From Actinomycetota bacterium (lineage in GTDB: Bacteria; Actinomycetota; Thermoleophilia; Gaiellales; Gaiellaceae): a stretch of 56,761 nucleotides of DNA. Shown piece by piece: positions 33,947 to 42,925 of this stretch; the first letter of the stretch is position 1, and every line of letters begins with the position of its first letter. The translations under genes and the position numbers were made by a program. Location: NCBI GenBank assembly GCA_005884005.1, contig VAWI01000001.1, positions 1-56,761 of the forward strand. Reading direction: 5' to 3'. The notes beneath the pieces were generated by a model. The model ran no database searches, was not told where the DNA came from, and saw only the letters and a list, made by a program, of their open reading frames with translations.

Positions 33947-34747
33947 TCACCTCTTTCGAGAACGGGTGAAGTCGATTGCCTGCTGGGCGGCGAGCCTCGT
34001 GCCCGCCCGGTTGACGCCGGTCGCCACAGCGGTAACGGGCCGACGTCCGCCGAGGCTCGACGCAAGGAAGCTGCGCGGGACGCGCGAGGTCTGGATGAGC
34101 CTGTAACCGGCGTCGTGGAACGGAATGCTCTGTTCCAGCGGCTTCCAATCGCCGCCGTCGGCGTGAGCGAGCCTGACGTTCGAGAAGCGGTAGTGAAACG
34201 TGTTGCACGCCCCGACGCCGCCGTTCCAGCTCTCGGCGGATGCCTGCGGGTACCAGGCACCGTGGCTCCCGGGAAGGCGGATCGCGGGGCTCACTGCTTT
34301 GCCGTCGAGCCAGACACGCCACCACCCTTTCCGTCTCGCCATCTCCAGCACCTTGAACGAGTGCTTCTCGCCCGGCTTCACGTTGGAGTCGAGCTCGACA
34401 TAGCGTGGCTCCGAGCCGGCGACGGTGACCTCGTAGTAGATCCGGCTGATTCGGTCGCCGGCGAAGGCGCTGAAACCGATCTGCAGCCATTCGGCACTAC
34501 CGTGCGGACCCGAGTCCGTGCCGCCGACGCCGATCCAGGCGCCGACGTGGCCCGCCGAGACGCCGGGCGTCTCCAGCGGAACGAGCGTCGCGCCGACACC
34601 GTGCGCCTTGCTTGCGCTCTGCAGCCCGGCGTACGAATACTCGTTGGCGCCGCAAACATTCCTTTTCTTGCTCCGGCCATCGGCCACCGAGGCGGCGAGC
34701 AGGCCAACGCAGAGAGCTGCCACAACCGAGAGCGTGCGTCGAGCCAA
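33947..34747 (-). CDS. Exported protein, concanavalin-like, function unknown
   Basis: A 266-residue precursor with a signal peptide (VVAALCVGLLAASVADG). The mature part has a pattern of beta strands rich in aromatic residues (SAEWLQIGFSAF, RISRIYYEVTV, WWRVWLDGKAV), consistent with a jelly-roll or concanavalin-like lectin/glucanase fold. No catalytic residues identified. The start is ATG 34747. It is read toward the L,D-transpeptidase gene (convergent, 84 bp apart) and stands alone. Confidence 0.72.
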   Translation of the reverse strand: MARRTLSVVAALCVGLLAASVADGRSKKRNVCGANEYSYAGLQSASKAHGVGATLVPLETPGVSAGHVGAWIGVGGTDSGPHGSAEWLQIGFSAFAGDRISRIYYEVTVAGSEPRYVELDSNVKPGEKHSFKVLEMARRKGWWRVWLDGKAVSPAIRLPGSHGAWYPQASAESWNGGVGACNTFHYRFSNVRLAHADGGDWKPLEQSIPFHDAGYRLIQTSRVPRSFLASSLGGRRPVTAVATGVNRAGTRLAAQQAIDFTRSRKR

Positions 34748-34878
34748 GAAGACCTCCGGACCACGGAGAGGGCGTGTTTGCCGTCTAGTCCGAAATCGGT
34801 CGGAGGCAGAGCGCCCCTATCCCTCGATTCAGGGAGGCGGCAACTCACGCCAGTAGCTACGAGGCGACGCTCGAGGAG

Positions 34879-35577
34879 CTATTTGAAGATGTTGACCGCG
34901 CGCGCGGCCACGAGCAGGATCGTGATCGCCGAGATCGCCGACTCGGACAGCATCAGCAGCTTCACACGGCGTGTCAGAGGCATCGCGTCGGTGGGGCTGA
35001 AGGCGATCGAGTTCGTGAACGAGACGTAGATGTAGTCGACCAGTTCCGGGTACCAGCCCGGCGCGGCCAGCTGCGGGTTCTCCATCTGTGGGAACTGGAA
35101 GTCCGGTGGCGGAGGATCCGGCTGCAGCCTCCTGACCGGCCCGCCGCGGTCGACGCCCCAGTACCAGAGCCCGAACGCGATCACGTTCGTCCCCCAGACA
35201 GTGACCGCCTTGAGCAGCAGCTGCGCGCCGCTCGTTTCCTGCCCCTTGACCAGCGATCCGATCAACGCGAGCAGCAGCAGCGCGTTGGTCAGGCTGATCA
35301 CGCCGAGCAGCGCCAGTGCGACCATCCGTCGGAGCCCAAGTTGCTCGAGTCGATGCCTTGGTCGATTCCAGGCGAGTGGGATCAGGAGCGCGAGCTCAGG
35401 CGGGACGGAGATCAGCCACACCCACCACGGCAGGGTCCAGAGCGTCCAGCGTTCGACGCGGCTCACGCCGGCGAGTACGACCTGGAAACCGATGATTGTC
35501 GCGACGGCCGGCGCAGCTTCCCACCGCGATTCGATCTCCTCTTCCCGGTACGGGTCGGGCGCGGTCTTGACGGTCAT
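34879..35577 (-). CDS. Membrane protein with ion-channel-like C-terminus
   Basis: A 232-residue protein with four to five hydrophobic segments (VWLISVPPELALLIPLAW, LALLGVISLTNALLLLALIG, VIAFGLWYWGV, ISAITILLVAARAVN). The loop DYIYVSFTNSIAFSPTDAMP before the last helix resembles the pore-region wording of the DUF1345/ion-channel superfamily. Function is not established. The gene starts with ATG 35577 and diverges from the ABC exporter with a 100-bp intergenic region. Confidence 0.8.
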   Translation of the reverse strand: MTVKTAPDPYREEEIESRWEAAPAVATIIGFQVVLAGVSRVERWTLWTLPWWVWLISVPPELALLIPLAWNRPRHRLEQLGLRRMVALALLGVISLTNALLLLALIGSLVKGQETSGAQLLLKAVTVWGTNVIAFGLWYWGVDRGGPVRRLQPDPPPPDFQFPQMENPQLAAPGWYPELVDYIYVSFTNSIAFSPTDAMPLTRRVKLLMLSESAISAITILLVAARAVNIFK

Positions 35578-35677
35578 GGGGAGAGTCTCGCGTCTTCCCC
35601 GCGGCGGTGCGGCGATTTTCGCAGGCTGTCAAAGAGCGATGACGCGAACCAGGCCCTGCGACGTACTCTGAGCCTCG

Positions 35678-37525
35678 ATGGGCATGTTCTTTCACTCCTC
35701 CGAGGCGCCGCCGGAGCGCACTGCCGACCCCGCGGTGCGCCGCGCGAACCTGAGCCGGATCGGAAAGCTCTTCTCGGCGTACAAGCTGCGGCTGAGCGGA
35801 GTGCTGCTGCTGATCGTCGTCTCGGCGGGGCTCGGCGTCGTACCGGCGTTCCTGCTCAAGCGCGTCCTGGAGGCGATCAGCCAGAACGATACGACTTCGC
35901 TGTCGATCAACGCAGGCGGGATAATCGCGATCGCGATCGCGACCGGCGCGTTGGGCGTAATCCAGACGCTGCTCTCGAATCAGGTCGGCCAGCGCGTGAT
36001 GCACGACCTCCGCGCCTCGGTCTTTCGGCACCTGCAGCGCCTGTCGCTCGCGTTCTTTACGCGAACACGCACCGGCGAGGTGCAGTCGAGGATCTCGAAC
36101 GACATCGGCGGCGTTCAGAATGTGGTCACGAACACGGCGACGTCGATCGCGTCCAACGTGACGACCGTCGCCGCGACGATGGTCGGGATGCTGGTGCTGA
36201 GCTGGCAGCTGGCGCTGTTCGCCTTCGCCTTGATTCCACTGTTCGCGCTGCTCACGCGCCGCGTCGGCAACGAACGGCGTCGGATCGCAAAGACGACGCA
36301 GGAGACGCTCGCCGATATCTCCAGCCTCGTCCAGGAGTCGCTCTCGGTCTCCGGAATCCTGCTCGGGAAGACGATGGGCCGCGGGGACGAGCTCGCCGAC
36401 CGTTTCGAGGCCGACTCATTGCGGCTCGCCGACCTCGAGGTGCGCCAGAGGATGGCCGGGCGCTGGGTGATGGCCTCGATCCAGACCAGCTTCGCGATCA
36501 TGCCGGCCGCGGTCTACTGGTTCGGCGGGCTCGCGCTCGCGCACGGCTCGACTGCGGTCTCGATCCCGATGCTGGTGGCGTTCACGACGCTGCAGACGCG
36601 GTTGTTCTTCCCGATCGGCTCGCTGCTCGGCGTCGGCCTGGACGTGCAGACGTCGCTCGCGCTCTTCGACCGGATCTTCGAATACCTCGACCAGCCGGTC
36701 GACATCGAGGAGAAGCCGGACGCGGTGGCGGTCGGGCAGGCCGGGGACGTCGTCTTCGACCGGGTTTGGTTTCGCTACGGCGAGGACTGGACGCTCCAGG
36801 ACGTCTCGTTCACCGTCCCCGCGGGCTCAACGATCGCGCTCGTCGGCGAGACAGGGTCCGGCAAGACGACGCTGGGCTATCTCGCCGCCCGGCTCTACGA
36901 CGTCAGCCGCGGGAGCATCACCATCGGAGGCGTGGACATCCGCGATCTCAGCTTCCAGGCGCTGTCCGACCTCGTCGGCGTCGTCTCGCAGGAGACGTAC
37001 CTCTTCCACGAGTCGGTGCGCGAGAACCTGCGCTTCGCCAAGCCGGACGCGACCGACGAGGAGATCGAGGGCGCGGCCCAGGCGGCGCGCATCCACCACG
37101 TGATCGCGGCGCTGCCGGACGGATACGACACCGTTGTCGGCGAGCGCGGCTACCGGTTCTCCGGCGGCGAGAAGCAGAGGATCGCAATCGCGCGCACGAT
37201 CCTCCGCAACCCGCCGATTCTCGTCCTGGACGAGGCGACGAGCTCGCTCGACACCGAAACCGAACGGCTCGTGCAGGAGGCGCTCGACCAGCTCTCACAG
37301 GGCCGAACGACGATCGCCATCGCTCACAGGTTGTCGACCGTGCGCGACGCCGACCAGATCATCGTGCTCGACCACGGCCGCGTGGTCGAGTCCGGCCGGC
37401 ACGATGACCTGATCCTCGCCGGCGGTCGCTACACGGCTCTCGCCACGCGCGACGCCGACCTTGGCGCCGCCCCCGCGCCGAGTGCGGTACCGGAGCTTGC
37501 CCCGGCAGGCGGTACACCCAGCTGA
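35678..37525 (+). CDS. ABC exporter, fused permease and ATPase
   Basis: A 615-residue half-transporter, MsbA/MDR type. Residues ~50-330 form the six-helix membrane domain; residues ~375-600 form the ATPase: Walker A GETGSGKTTLG, Q-loop GVVSQETY, signature FSGGEKQR, Walker B ILVLDEATSSLD and the switch His in IAHRLS. It should work as a homodimer exporting a lipid, drug or peptide; the substrate is not readable from sequence. ATG 35678 gives MGMFFHSSE. It is a single-gene unit. Confidence 0.95.
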   Translation: MGMFFHSSEAPPERTADPAVRRANLSRIGKLFSAYKLRLSGVLLLIVVSAGLGVVPAFLLKRVLEAISQNDTTSLSINAGGIIAIAIATGALGVIQTLLSNQVGQRVMHDLRASVFRHLQRLSLAFFTRTRTGEVQSRISNDIGGVQNVVTNTATSIASNVTTVAATMVGMLVLSWQLALFAFALIPLFALLTRRVGNERRRIAKTTQETLADISSLVQESLSVSGILLGKTMGRGDELADRFEADSLRLADLEVRQRMAGRWVMASIQTSFAIMPAAVYWFGGLALAHGSTAVSIPMLVAFTTLQTRLFFPIGSLLGVGLDVQTSLALFDRIFEYLDQPVDIEEKPDAVAVGQAGDVVFDRVWFRYGEDWTLQDVSFTVPAGSTIALVGETGSGKTTLGYLAARLYDVSRGSITIGGVDIRDLSFQALSDLVGVVSQETYLFHESVRENLRFAKPDATDEEIEGAAQAARIHHVIAALPDGYDTVVGERGYRFSGGEKQRIAIARTILRNPPILVLDEATSSLDTETERLVQEALDQLSQGRTTIAIAHRLSTVRDADQIIVLDHGRVVESGRHDDLILAGGRYTALATRDADLGAAPAPSAVPELAPAGGTPS

Positions 37526-37556
37526 TCTCCGGAGCTTTGGGCCCCCCGCAGAGTCG

Positions 37557-37841
37557 TCAGGAGCTCATGCGGGTCGCGACGTTGTACTTCGTAACCGACG
37601 TGCGCTGCCCCGGGGTGTCGCCGGCCGGCATCGCGTTCAGCACCTCGTCGCCTTTTCTGTAGTCGTCCTCGTTCTCGAAGAAGATGATCACGAGCGACTT
37701 CTCGGTCTCGGGATCGTGGAGGACGACCAGCTCGGCTGCCGGGAATCCCTCCGGCGGCTGGCCCTCGCGCATCTCGCGGTCCATCTCCTCCATCCGGTCC
37801 TTGTTGACCCCCTCGAAGGTCACAACGCGTGCAACTGCCAT
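37557..37841 (-). CDS. Small ABM-like (dimeric alpha/beta barrel) protein
   Basis: A 94-residue protein with the pattern of the dimeric alpha-beta barrel (antibiotic biosynthesis monooxygenase-like) fold: VVTFEGV, ELVVLHDPET, SLVIIFFENEDDY, then TSVTKYNVA. Function unknown; some relatives bind haem or small quinones. It starts with ATG 37841, 32 bp downstream of the ABC exporter stop on the opposite strand and 66 bp from the RecQ stop, same strand as RecQ, and may be its downstream partner. Confidence 0.75.
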   Translation of the reverse strand: MAVARVVTFEGVNKDRMEEMDREMREGQPPEGFPAAELVVLHDPETEKSLVIIFFENEDDYRKGDEVLNAMPAGDTPGQRTSVTKYNVATRMSS

Positions 37842-37907
37842 CTCACCCTCCCTGTCGATTGAGGCAACCCTATGCCCTCAGAGACGCCGAGCCGCGCAGC
37901 TCGATCC

Positions 37908-39485
37908 TCACGCCGGACGCAGCAGCCCTCGCTCGAGCACCAGCGGCACGAGGAGGTCGCGGTAGCCGTGGTCGTCGAACAGCACCGTCAGTTGGTCGCC
38001 GTCGTAGCGCTGGACGGTGCCCTCGCCCCAGCGTTCGCTGAGGACCCGGCCGCCCACCGCGAACGGCTCGCTACGAGGGACCTCGGCCGCCCGTGCCTGG
38101 TCGTTGTCGCACCGTCCGCACGGACCGGGGTAGTTCTGCCCGAAGTACGACAGCAGGAAGGAGCGGCGGCAGCCCGTGTGCTCCGCGTACCGTCGCATCA
38201 TCTCGAGCCTCGAGCGCTCGACCTCGTTTTCCCGCTCCGTCTCCGCAGCCGACGCCCTCAACGCTTGCGCCACGCTCAACGCGCCGGTCCACCGGACCTC
38301 TCCATCAACCTCCCACATAGCCGCGTCGAGATCGACGAGCCGGACGAGCGCCGCCGTCAGCTGGCGCCGGCCCAGCCCATCGACCTCACGTCCGGTTGAC
38401 AAGCGCTCCGCGGCGTGGGCAACGGCGGTGGCCCCCACGCTCCGCGACGTGAGATGCCGGGCCATGCCGAAGTCCTCCGCTCGGAAGAGCAGGCGCGCAT
38501 GCGCAGCTTGCTCGTCGCGGCCGGCGCGTCCGAGTTCCTGGTAATAGGCGTCGAGGGAGGCCGGCGGGTCCGCGTGCAACACCCAGCGGACATCCGGCTT
38601 GTCGATTCCCATCCCGAACGCCACCGTCGCCGCGATGATCCGGGCGGATCCGTCGAGGAACGCCGTCATCGCCTCGTGCCGCGCGCGCGCAGAAAGCCCG
38701 GCGTGGTAGAGCGTCACCCGACGACCGGCCGCGGCGAGCACGTCCCGAGCCGCCTCGGCGTCCGCGTGCGTCGCGGCGTAGACGATCCCCGCGCCGGCGA
38801 GCTCGGATGCTGCGCGTTCGAGCTCGTGATGCCTGTCCTCGAGCGATCGGACCCGCCGCGCCGACAGCTCGATGTGCGGACGGTCGAAGTTCCCGATCAC
38901 CACCTCTGGCTCGCGCAGCCCCAACCGTCGGCCGATCTCCTGACGCACCGGTAAAGCGGCCGTCGCGGTCAGGGCCATGCGAACCGGTGCCTCGAGCGCA
39001 TCGGCCTGTGCGCCCAAACGCATGTAGTCGGTGCGGAAGTCGTGGCCCCACTGGCTGATCAGATGCGCCTCGTCAACGACGAAGAGCCCCGGTCGCGACC
39101 TGCGTAGTGCCTCCCGCGTCTGCAGGTTCGCCAGTTGCTCCGGCGAGACGAAGACGAAAGTGTTGGCACTGAAGGAGTCGACAAGGGCAGAGGCCCGCTC
39201 GCTTGCCGATTGCTGCGAGTTCAAGACGATTGCAGACAGGCCCGCCGTCCTCAGATGGGCAAGCTGGTCGTCCTGCAACGCGATCAGCGGCGAGACCACC
39301 ACGGTCGGACCGTCTCGCAACAGACCGGCGAGCTCGTAGATCGCAGACTTGCCGCCGCCGGTCGGGAGCACCGCGAGGACGTCGCGTCCGCCGTTCGCGG
39401 CGGCGACCGCCCGTAGCTGCCCCGGCCGCAGGCGGTCGAAGCCCAGACGCCTTCGGGCCAGCTCGCGAATGGCGTCGTCGCTCAT
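37908..39485 (-). CDS. recQ: RecQ-like ATP-dependent DNA helicase
   Basis: A 525-residue superfamily 2 helicase. Motifs: Q-motif region FDRLRPGQLRAV, motif I LPTGGGKSAIY, motif Ia VVSPLIALQDDQ, DEAH box VVDEAHLISQWGHDF, motif III LTATAA, motif V TVAFGMGIDKPDVRWV and motif VI ELGRAGRDE. The zinc region has C-RRS...CGRCDND, so the fourth Cys of the usual CGxCDxC is Asp. There is no HRDC domain; instead the C-terminus carries GGRVLSERWGEGTVQRYDGD, which resembles the Tudor/SH3-like tail of UvrD helicases. It unwinds DNA in repair or recombination. Confidence 0.93.
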   Translation of the reverse strand: MSDDAIRELARRRLGFDRLRPGQLRAVAAANGGRDVLAVLPTGGGKSAIYELAGLLRDGPTVVVSPLIALQDDQLAHLRTAGLSAIVLNSQQSASERASALVDSFSANTFVFVSPEQLANLQTREALRRSRPGLFVVDEAHLISQWGHDFRTDYMRLGAQADALEAPVRMALTATAALPVRQEIGRRLGLREPEVVIGNFDRPHIELSARRVRSLEDRHHELERAASELAGAGIVYAATHADAEAARDVLAAAGRRVTLYHAGLSARARHEAMTAFLDGSARIIAATVAFGMGIDKPDVRWVLHADPPASLDAYYQELGRAGRDEQAAHARLLFRAEDFGMARHLTSRSVGATAVAHAAERLSTGREVDGLGRRQLTAALVRLVDLDAAMWEVDGEVRWTGALSVAQALRASAAETERENEVERSRLEMMRRYAEHTGCRRSFLLSYFGQNYPGPCGRCDNDQARAAEVPRSEPFAVGGRVLSERWGEGTVQRYDGDQLTVLFDDHGYRDLLVPLVLERGLLRPA

Positions 39486-39531
39486 GGGCTCAAACTAGCC
39501 TGCGCGACACCGCTCGCCGTCATTGCTCGAA

Positions 39532-39563
39532 AGCGAAAGGCCCGCATCTGCGGGCCTTTCGCT
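39532..39563. terminator. Strong hairpin terminator
   Basis: AGCGAAAGGCCCGC (39532-39545) pairs perfectly with GCGGGCCTTTCGCT (39550-39563). The stem is 14 bp with a 4-nt loop and a TTTC run inside the 3' arm on both strands. It lies 23 bp beyond the stop of the large exported protein gene (read on the minus strand) and ahead of RecQ, so it should end transcripts of the former before entering RecQ. Confidence 0.75.
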
Positions 39564-39585
39564 GCAAGAGAGCCGGATCGTCGCT

Positions 39586-41808
39586 TCAGTGCTTTTGCTG
39601 GAAGTTGAAGCAGCAGGCGCCGTCGATCTCCAACGGGACGTTGTCTGCCTGCGCCTGCGCGTTCGTGGTCGCTCCCTCGGGATGCGATGTCGCGAGCGCG
39701 TAGGAGCCGACCTCCTCGAGGAGGCTCCTCGCGGAGGGTGAGCCGACGTCAGCGGCGTTCACCTTGACGGTGATCGTGCACGGGTTCTTGGCCGACGGCG
39801 TCGCCGGGCACTGGACCGTTCCTGCCTCCTGCGTGCCGCCGAGACCCGGCTCCGGATAGGTGAGAACGTGCGGGAAGCAGGCGCTGACCGAGCAAAGGTC
39901 AATGCTCTGCGTCTTGCCTGCATAGAACGTCGATTGGTTCGCGGCCATGTTCTGCATCGCCGCGTAGTAGAGGGTGTTGCCCAGCTGCCAGCGTGTGACG
40001 TAGTGCAGCAGCGGGGCGGCGAGCTCGGCCGACGTCAGGGCAGGCGCCGAGAGATCGACCACCTTCGTCGTGACCGTAAGCGTCCGCGCGTCGCCCGACA
40101 GGCTGAGTTGGCTGCCGACAATGTCCATGCCAGGCATGTTCGCGCCACCGATCACGGGGTAGCGCGCGTCGCCGGTGGGATCGGAGAGGCCGCTGACGGG
40201 AGCCCGCGAAGGACCCGAAACGGCTCTCCCGTAAAGGCCGGGGCCGGAGGACTGCCGCGCGATCGTCACCACGCCTGCGCCGGCGTGGTCGACGAGCTGA
40301 AGGTTGTCTGGAGCGAACCCCGGCTGGATCAGGCCGTTCGACGTGTCGTCATAGACGATCTCGGCCGCACCGCTGCGATCGATGTTGATCTCGAAGAAAT
40401 CGGCGAGGTTGCGGTTGCCCTGCGACGCAATGCAGCCCGTGCCGGCGAGGCAGATGCTGTCGTAGTGCATCGGGTGCGGCGTCACCTTCACAAGCGCCTT
40501 CGCCGGCGCGGCTCCCGTGATTCCCCCGGATGCGTCCGTCGGGAAGACGACCTGCGACATGAAGACGTTCCACGTCTGGCCGCTGTTGCCGCTCGGGTCG
40601 ACGTTCTTGTCGGAGCCGTACCAGACGACGTCGGCCCGCCCCACGCCGCCCGCCTTGATCCACGGGAAGATGTTCACGGCGTCGCCGGTGGCAGTCGACC
40701 CGTCGCTCACTCGCGCTGGAGGCGTCCAGACGCTCCAGCCCGACGCGGCCGAGGCCGCGCTCACGAACACCTGCCGTTGTCCGGGATTCCCACTGCCAGC
40801 GTCCACGGCCCAGGCAACGAAGAGGTTGCGCGCCGTGTCCATCGAGGCAACGGTGAACAGGACGTCGGGAGAGTCCGGCAGGTTGTCGGCGACGTGGATC
40901 AGCTTCGAGTAGTCGGGACCGCCGCCCGGCAGAGCTGGAGCATCGAGAAAGGTCAGGTTGCCGGCGGCGTCGGGAGTTCCGATGTTCAGCATCAGGTTGT
41001 AGGTGCCGTCGTCGTTCGGGAAGCCGGACGCCTGGAAGACCTTGCCGGTGACCTGGTCGATCGCGGGATAGCCGTCGGCGCCGAAGGGGCTGTAGGTCGT
41101 CTCGCTCGCGTCGGTGACGAGGGTCGTCCCGGTCTGGTCAGCGTTGGTGGCGCCCGTGTAGTTGAGCCCGTCAAGGCTCTTGTTCCACTGCGTCCCGCCG
41201 TCCGGCCCGGGGCCGACGAGGTTGTTGTAGGCGGCATAGACGAGCGGCGTGGGCCCGGAGTACGCGGACTGTTGCGGCGCCCCCGGCGCCGGGTCATAGA
41301 CGGCGAGCCACGGCCGGTCAGAACCGAAGCCAGTTCCGCAGCCGAGAACGTTCTGTGCTGTGGTGGCGCCGCCGTCGGCGGTCGTGGCGACGCGGTCGCA
41401 CGTGAGCGCGTAGAGGTCGATGAAGTACTGCTTGCCGCTGCGGTCGAAGTTGAGATCGGTATCCCCTCCACCAGGAGGCGCTTCGGTGCCGGCGAGCGCG
41501 CTCGGCGGCGGCCCGGGCGAGATGGTGCGGAAGCTGTGGCCGCCGTCGACGGAACCGAACCAGACGCTTCGTTGCGTTCCGGTTCCGGTGGGACCGCTCA
41601 CGAAGACGCGTCCCTGCGGGTCGACGCCGATATCTGGCTCACCGAATGTGTGGATCGGGTCGGCGATCGACGGCGTCTCGAAGGCGATGCCGCCCGTCGC
41701 CGCCGCGGCGCTGGGTGCGGTCGACAAGGGGGCACTCTGGACTTGCAGGAGGACGCTCGCGCAGCTGAGCGCCACGAGCGCTACGGCGACTCGAGAAGGC
41801 TTGGGCAT
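39586..41808 (-). CDS. Large exported BNR-repeat (sialidase-like) protein
   Basis: A 740-residue precursor. The signal peptide is VAVALVALSCASVLLQVQS. The mature part has repeated beta-propeller-like blades with Asp-box-type motifs (SVDGGHSFRT; YNKSLDGLNY-like WNKSLDG), so it belongs to the BNR/sialidase-propeller class; catalytic residues of sialidases were not identified. The C-terminal ~230 residues resemble a separate beta-sandwich with Cys pairs (DLCSVSACFPH; GACCFNFQQ). The start M at 41808 is chosen for its signal sequence and GGTGA upstream. It is transcribed towards RecQ, with a terminator between. Confidence 0.78.
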   Translation of the reverse strand: MPKPSRVAVALVALSCASVLLQVQSAPLSTAPSAAAATGGIAFETPSIADPIHTFGEPDIGVDPQGRVFVSGPTGTGTQRSVWFGSVDGGHSFRTISPGPPPSALAGTEAPPGGGDTDLNFDRSGKQYFIDLYALTCDRVATTADGGATTAQNVLGCGTGFGSDRPWLAVYDPAPGAPQQSAYSGPTPLVYAAYNNLVGPGPDGGTQWNKSLDGLNYTGATNADQTGTTLVTDASETTYSPFGADGYPAIDQVTGKVFQASGFPNDDGTYNLMLNIGTPDAAGNLTFLDAPALPGGGPDYSKLIHVADNLPDSPDVLFTVASMDTARNLFVAWAVDAGSGNPGQRQVFVSAASAASGWSVWTPPARVSDGSTATGDAVNIFPWIKAGGVGRADVVWYGSDKNVDPSGNSGQTWNVFMSQVVFPTDASGGITGAAPAKALVKVTPHPMHYDSICLAGTGCIASQGNRNLADFFEINIDRSGAAEIVYDDTSNGLIQPGFAPDNLQLVDHAGAGVVTIARQSSGPGLYGRAVSGPSRAPVSGLSDPTGDARYPVIGGANMPGMDIVGSQLSLSGDARTLTVTTKVVDLSAPALTSAELAAPLLHYVTRWQLGNTLYYAAMQNMAANQSTFYAGKTQSIDLCSVSACFPHVLTYPEPGLGGTQEAGTVQCPATPSAKNPCTITVKVNAADVGSPSARSLLEEVGSYALATSHPEGATTNAQAQADNVPLEIDGACCFNFQQKH

Positions 41809-41932
41809 CGCGATCACCTTTCGTCCGACGGCTTGTAGCCGCCGCGGGGCCAAACGAGGACGGGATCCGACTAAACGGGCCTCGTATTTCCGCCGCCGTC
41901 GAAGTCGAAACGGCAAATTTCCAGCAAGTTTT

Positions 41933-41950
41933 TGACTGACGGATCAGTCA
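41933..41950. promoter_or_regulatory. TetR-type operator candidate
   Basis: TGACTGA-CGGA-TCAGTCA is a perfect 7-bp inverted repeat with a 4-nt spacer, the typical geometry of a TetR-family operator. It lies in the 319-bp divergent region between the BNR-repeat protein and the ICH-motif protein, within 125 bp of the former's start. No TetR gene is nearby; the only one is at 55247. The rest of the 319-bp region shows nothing else recognisable. Confidence 0.5.
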
Positions 41951-42127
41951 GGCAGGAAGGCGAATCCGCCTTCAGGTGGGCACGCGCGATCCCGTTCGTC
42001 TAGGTGAACCGCACGTCGCCGATTTTACCCTGCATTTCACCTCCTTCTTACGTGCGCAGAACACTCCGGAAGAGCGGGCAGGGTATTCAGAGAGGGACAC
42101 TCCAAATAGGAAGGGGTTGGGACACAG

Positions 42128-42724
42128 ATGCGACGCATTGCAGTTCTTCTACTCGCGGGTTCGCTCCTGACAGCTGGGGCGACGACTGCCGCGTTCGCAA
42201 GCGGTGGTGGAGCATCCGCCAAGAAGACGACCATCTGTCATCGAGCCGACTCGCACAAGTACGTGGCGCTGACCGTCAGTAACCAGGCGCTCAAGACCCA
42301 TCTCGCGCATCACAGCGACGTGATTGGTCCGCCCGTGCCTCAGAACAACATCAAGGCCGCCCGCGCGTACTGCGCGGCGCTGCCGGTCCTGACGCCGAAG
42401 CAGGGTGGAAGGAAGCTGACAGCGACTTTCACCAACACGCTGACCGGCGTCACCGCGGACCTCAACGCTCGCGTGAGGCTCGGTCAGGGTCAGCTCTGCT
42501 TCAACCTGAACGTCACAGGTTCGACCGTCAACGCGGCGACGATCACGGTCGCCCCCACGACGATCAACCTCACGCCGCTGCCCGTCGCACCCGCGACGAG
42601 CTCGAACGGTTGCGTGAACGTTTCGCGCGCGTTCGTCAAGGCGATCCTGAACGACCCGTCGAGCGCCGCGGTAACCGTCACGACGGCGGCCGGCACGCTC
42701 AACGGCAGCCTCAGCAAGGCGTAA
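42128..42724 (+). CDS. Exported ICH-motif protein with CHRD-like domain
   Basis: A 198-residue precursor, signal peptide LLLAGSLLTAGATTAAFA. The segment TTICHRADSHKYVALTVS followed by LAHHSDVIG is a known short cell-surface motif (ICHR/K...H..H..D), which in other exported proteins is thought to bind a metal or ligand. The remainder, LTATFTNTLTGVTADLNARV and so on, resembles the CHRD beta-sandwich domain. Function unknown. ATG 42128 is a good start (GGGTTGGGACACAG upstream). A terminator hairpin follows. Confidence 0.78.
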   Translation: MRRIAVLLLAGSLLTAGATTAAFASGGGASAKKTTICHRADSHKYVALTVSNQALKTHLAHHSDVIGPPVPQNNIKAARAYCAALPVLTPKQGGRKLTATFTNTLTGVTADLNARVRLGQGQLCFNLNVTGSTVNAATITVAPTTINLTPLPVAPATSSNGCVNVSRAFVKAILNDPSSAAVTVTTAAGTLNGSLSKA

Positions 42725-42747
42725 CCGCGGCTTATCCGCAATGATCG

Positions 42748-42780
42748 AAGGGCCGGTCTTCACAGACCGGCCCTTTGTCT
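42748..42780 (+). terminator. Intrinsic terminator of the ICH-motif gene
   Basis: AAGGGCCGGTC (42748-42758) pairs perfectly with GACCGGCCCTT (42765-42775), 11 bp with a 6-nt loop, followed by TGTCT and TTCGTTT. It is 24 bp after the stop codon, as expected of a rho-independent terminator. Confidence 0.8.
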
Positions 42781-42925
42781 TCGTTTCCAGGCCCTTCTGC
42801 ACTAGCGGCGCAGCGACCTCGTATGCCGCTGTGACCGAACGCGCGAATAGTTCAAGTCGCCGCCAGGTTGCGCCGAAGAGAACCTAGGTGTCGGAAACGC
42901 CTATCGGCGAGTTGTGGGAGCAGAA

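Noticed and set aside
35341..37407. Long Arg/Asp-rich frame overlapping the ABC exporter on the same strand
   Set aside because: It has the composition of a frame-shifted GC-rich gene (Arg, Ala, Asp, Pro), no domain, and the true exporter reading is unambiguous.
39868..41838. 656-codon frame opposite the BNR-repeat protein
   Set aside because: Antisense shadow rich in Arg and Val with no signal peptide or family; the minus-strand protein has a signal peptide and blade motifs.
42830..42925. ECF-type promoter before the Pro-rich protein
   Set aside because: GAGAAC and GTC-like pieces are present but spacing is poor and TAGGTGT-ACGCCTA is just a small hairpin; not enough to call.
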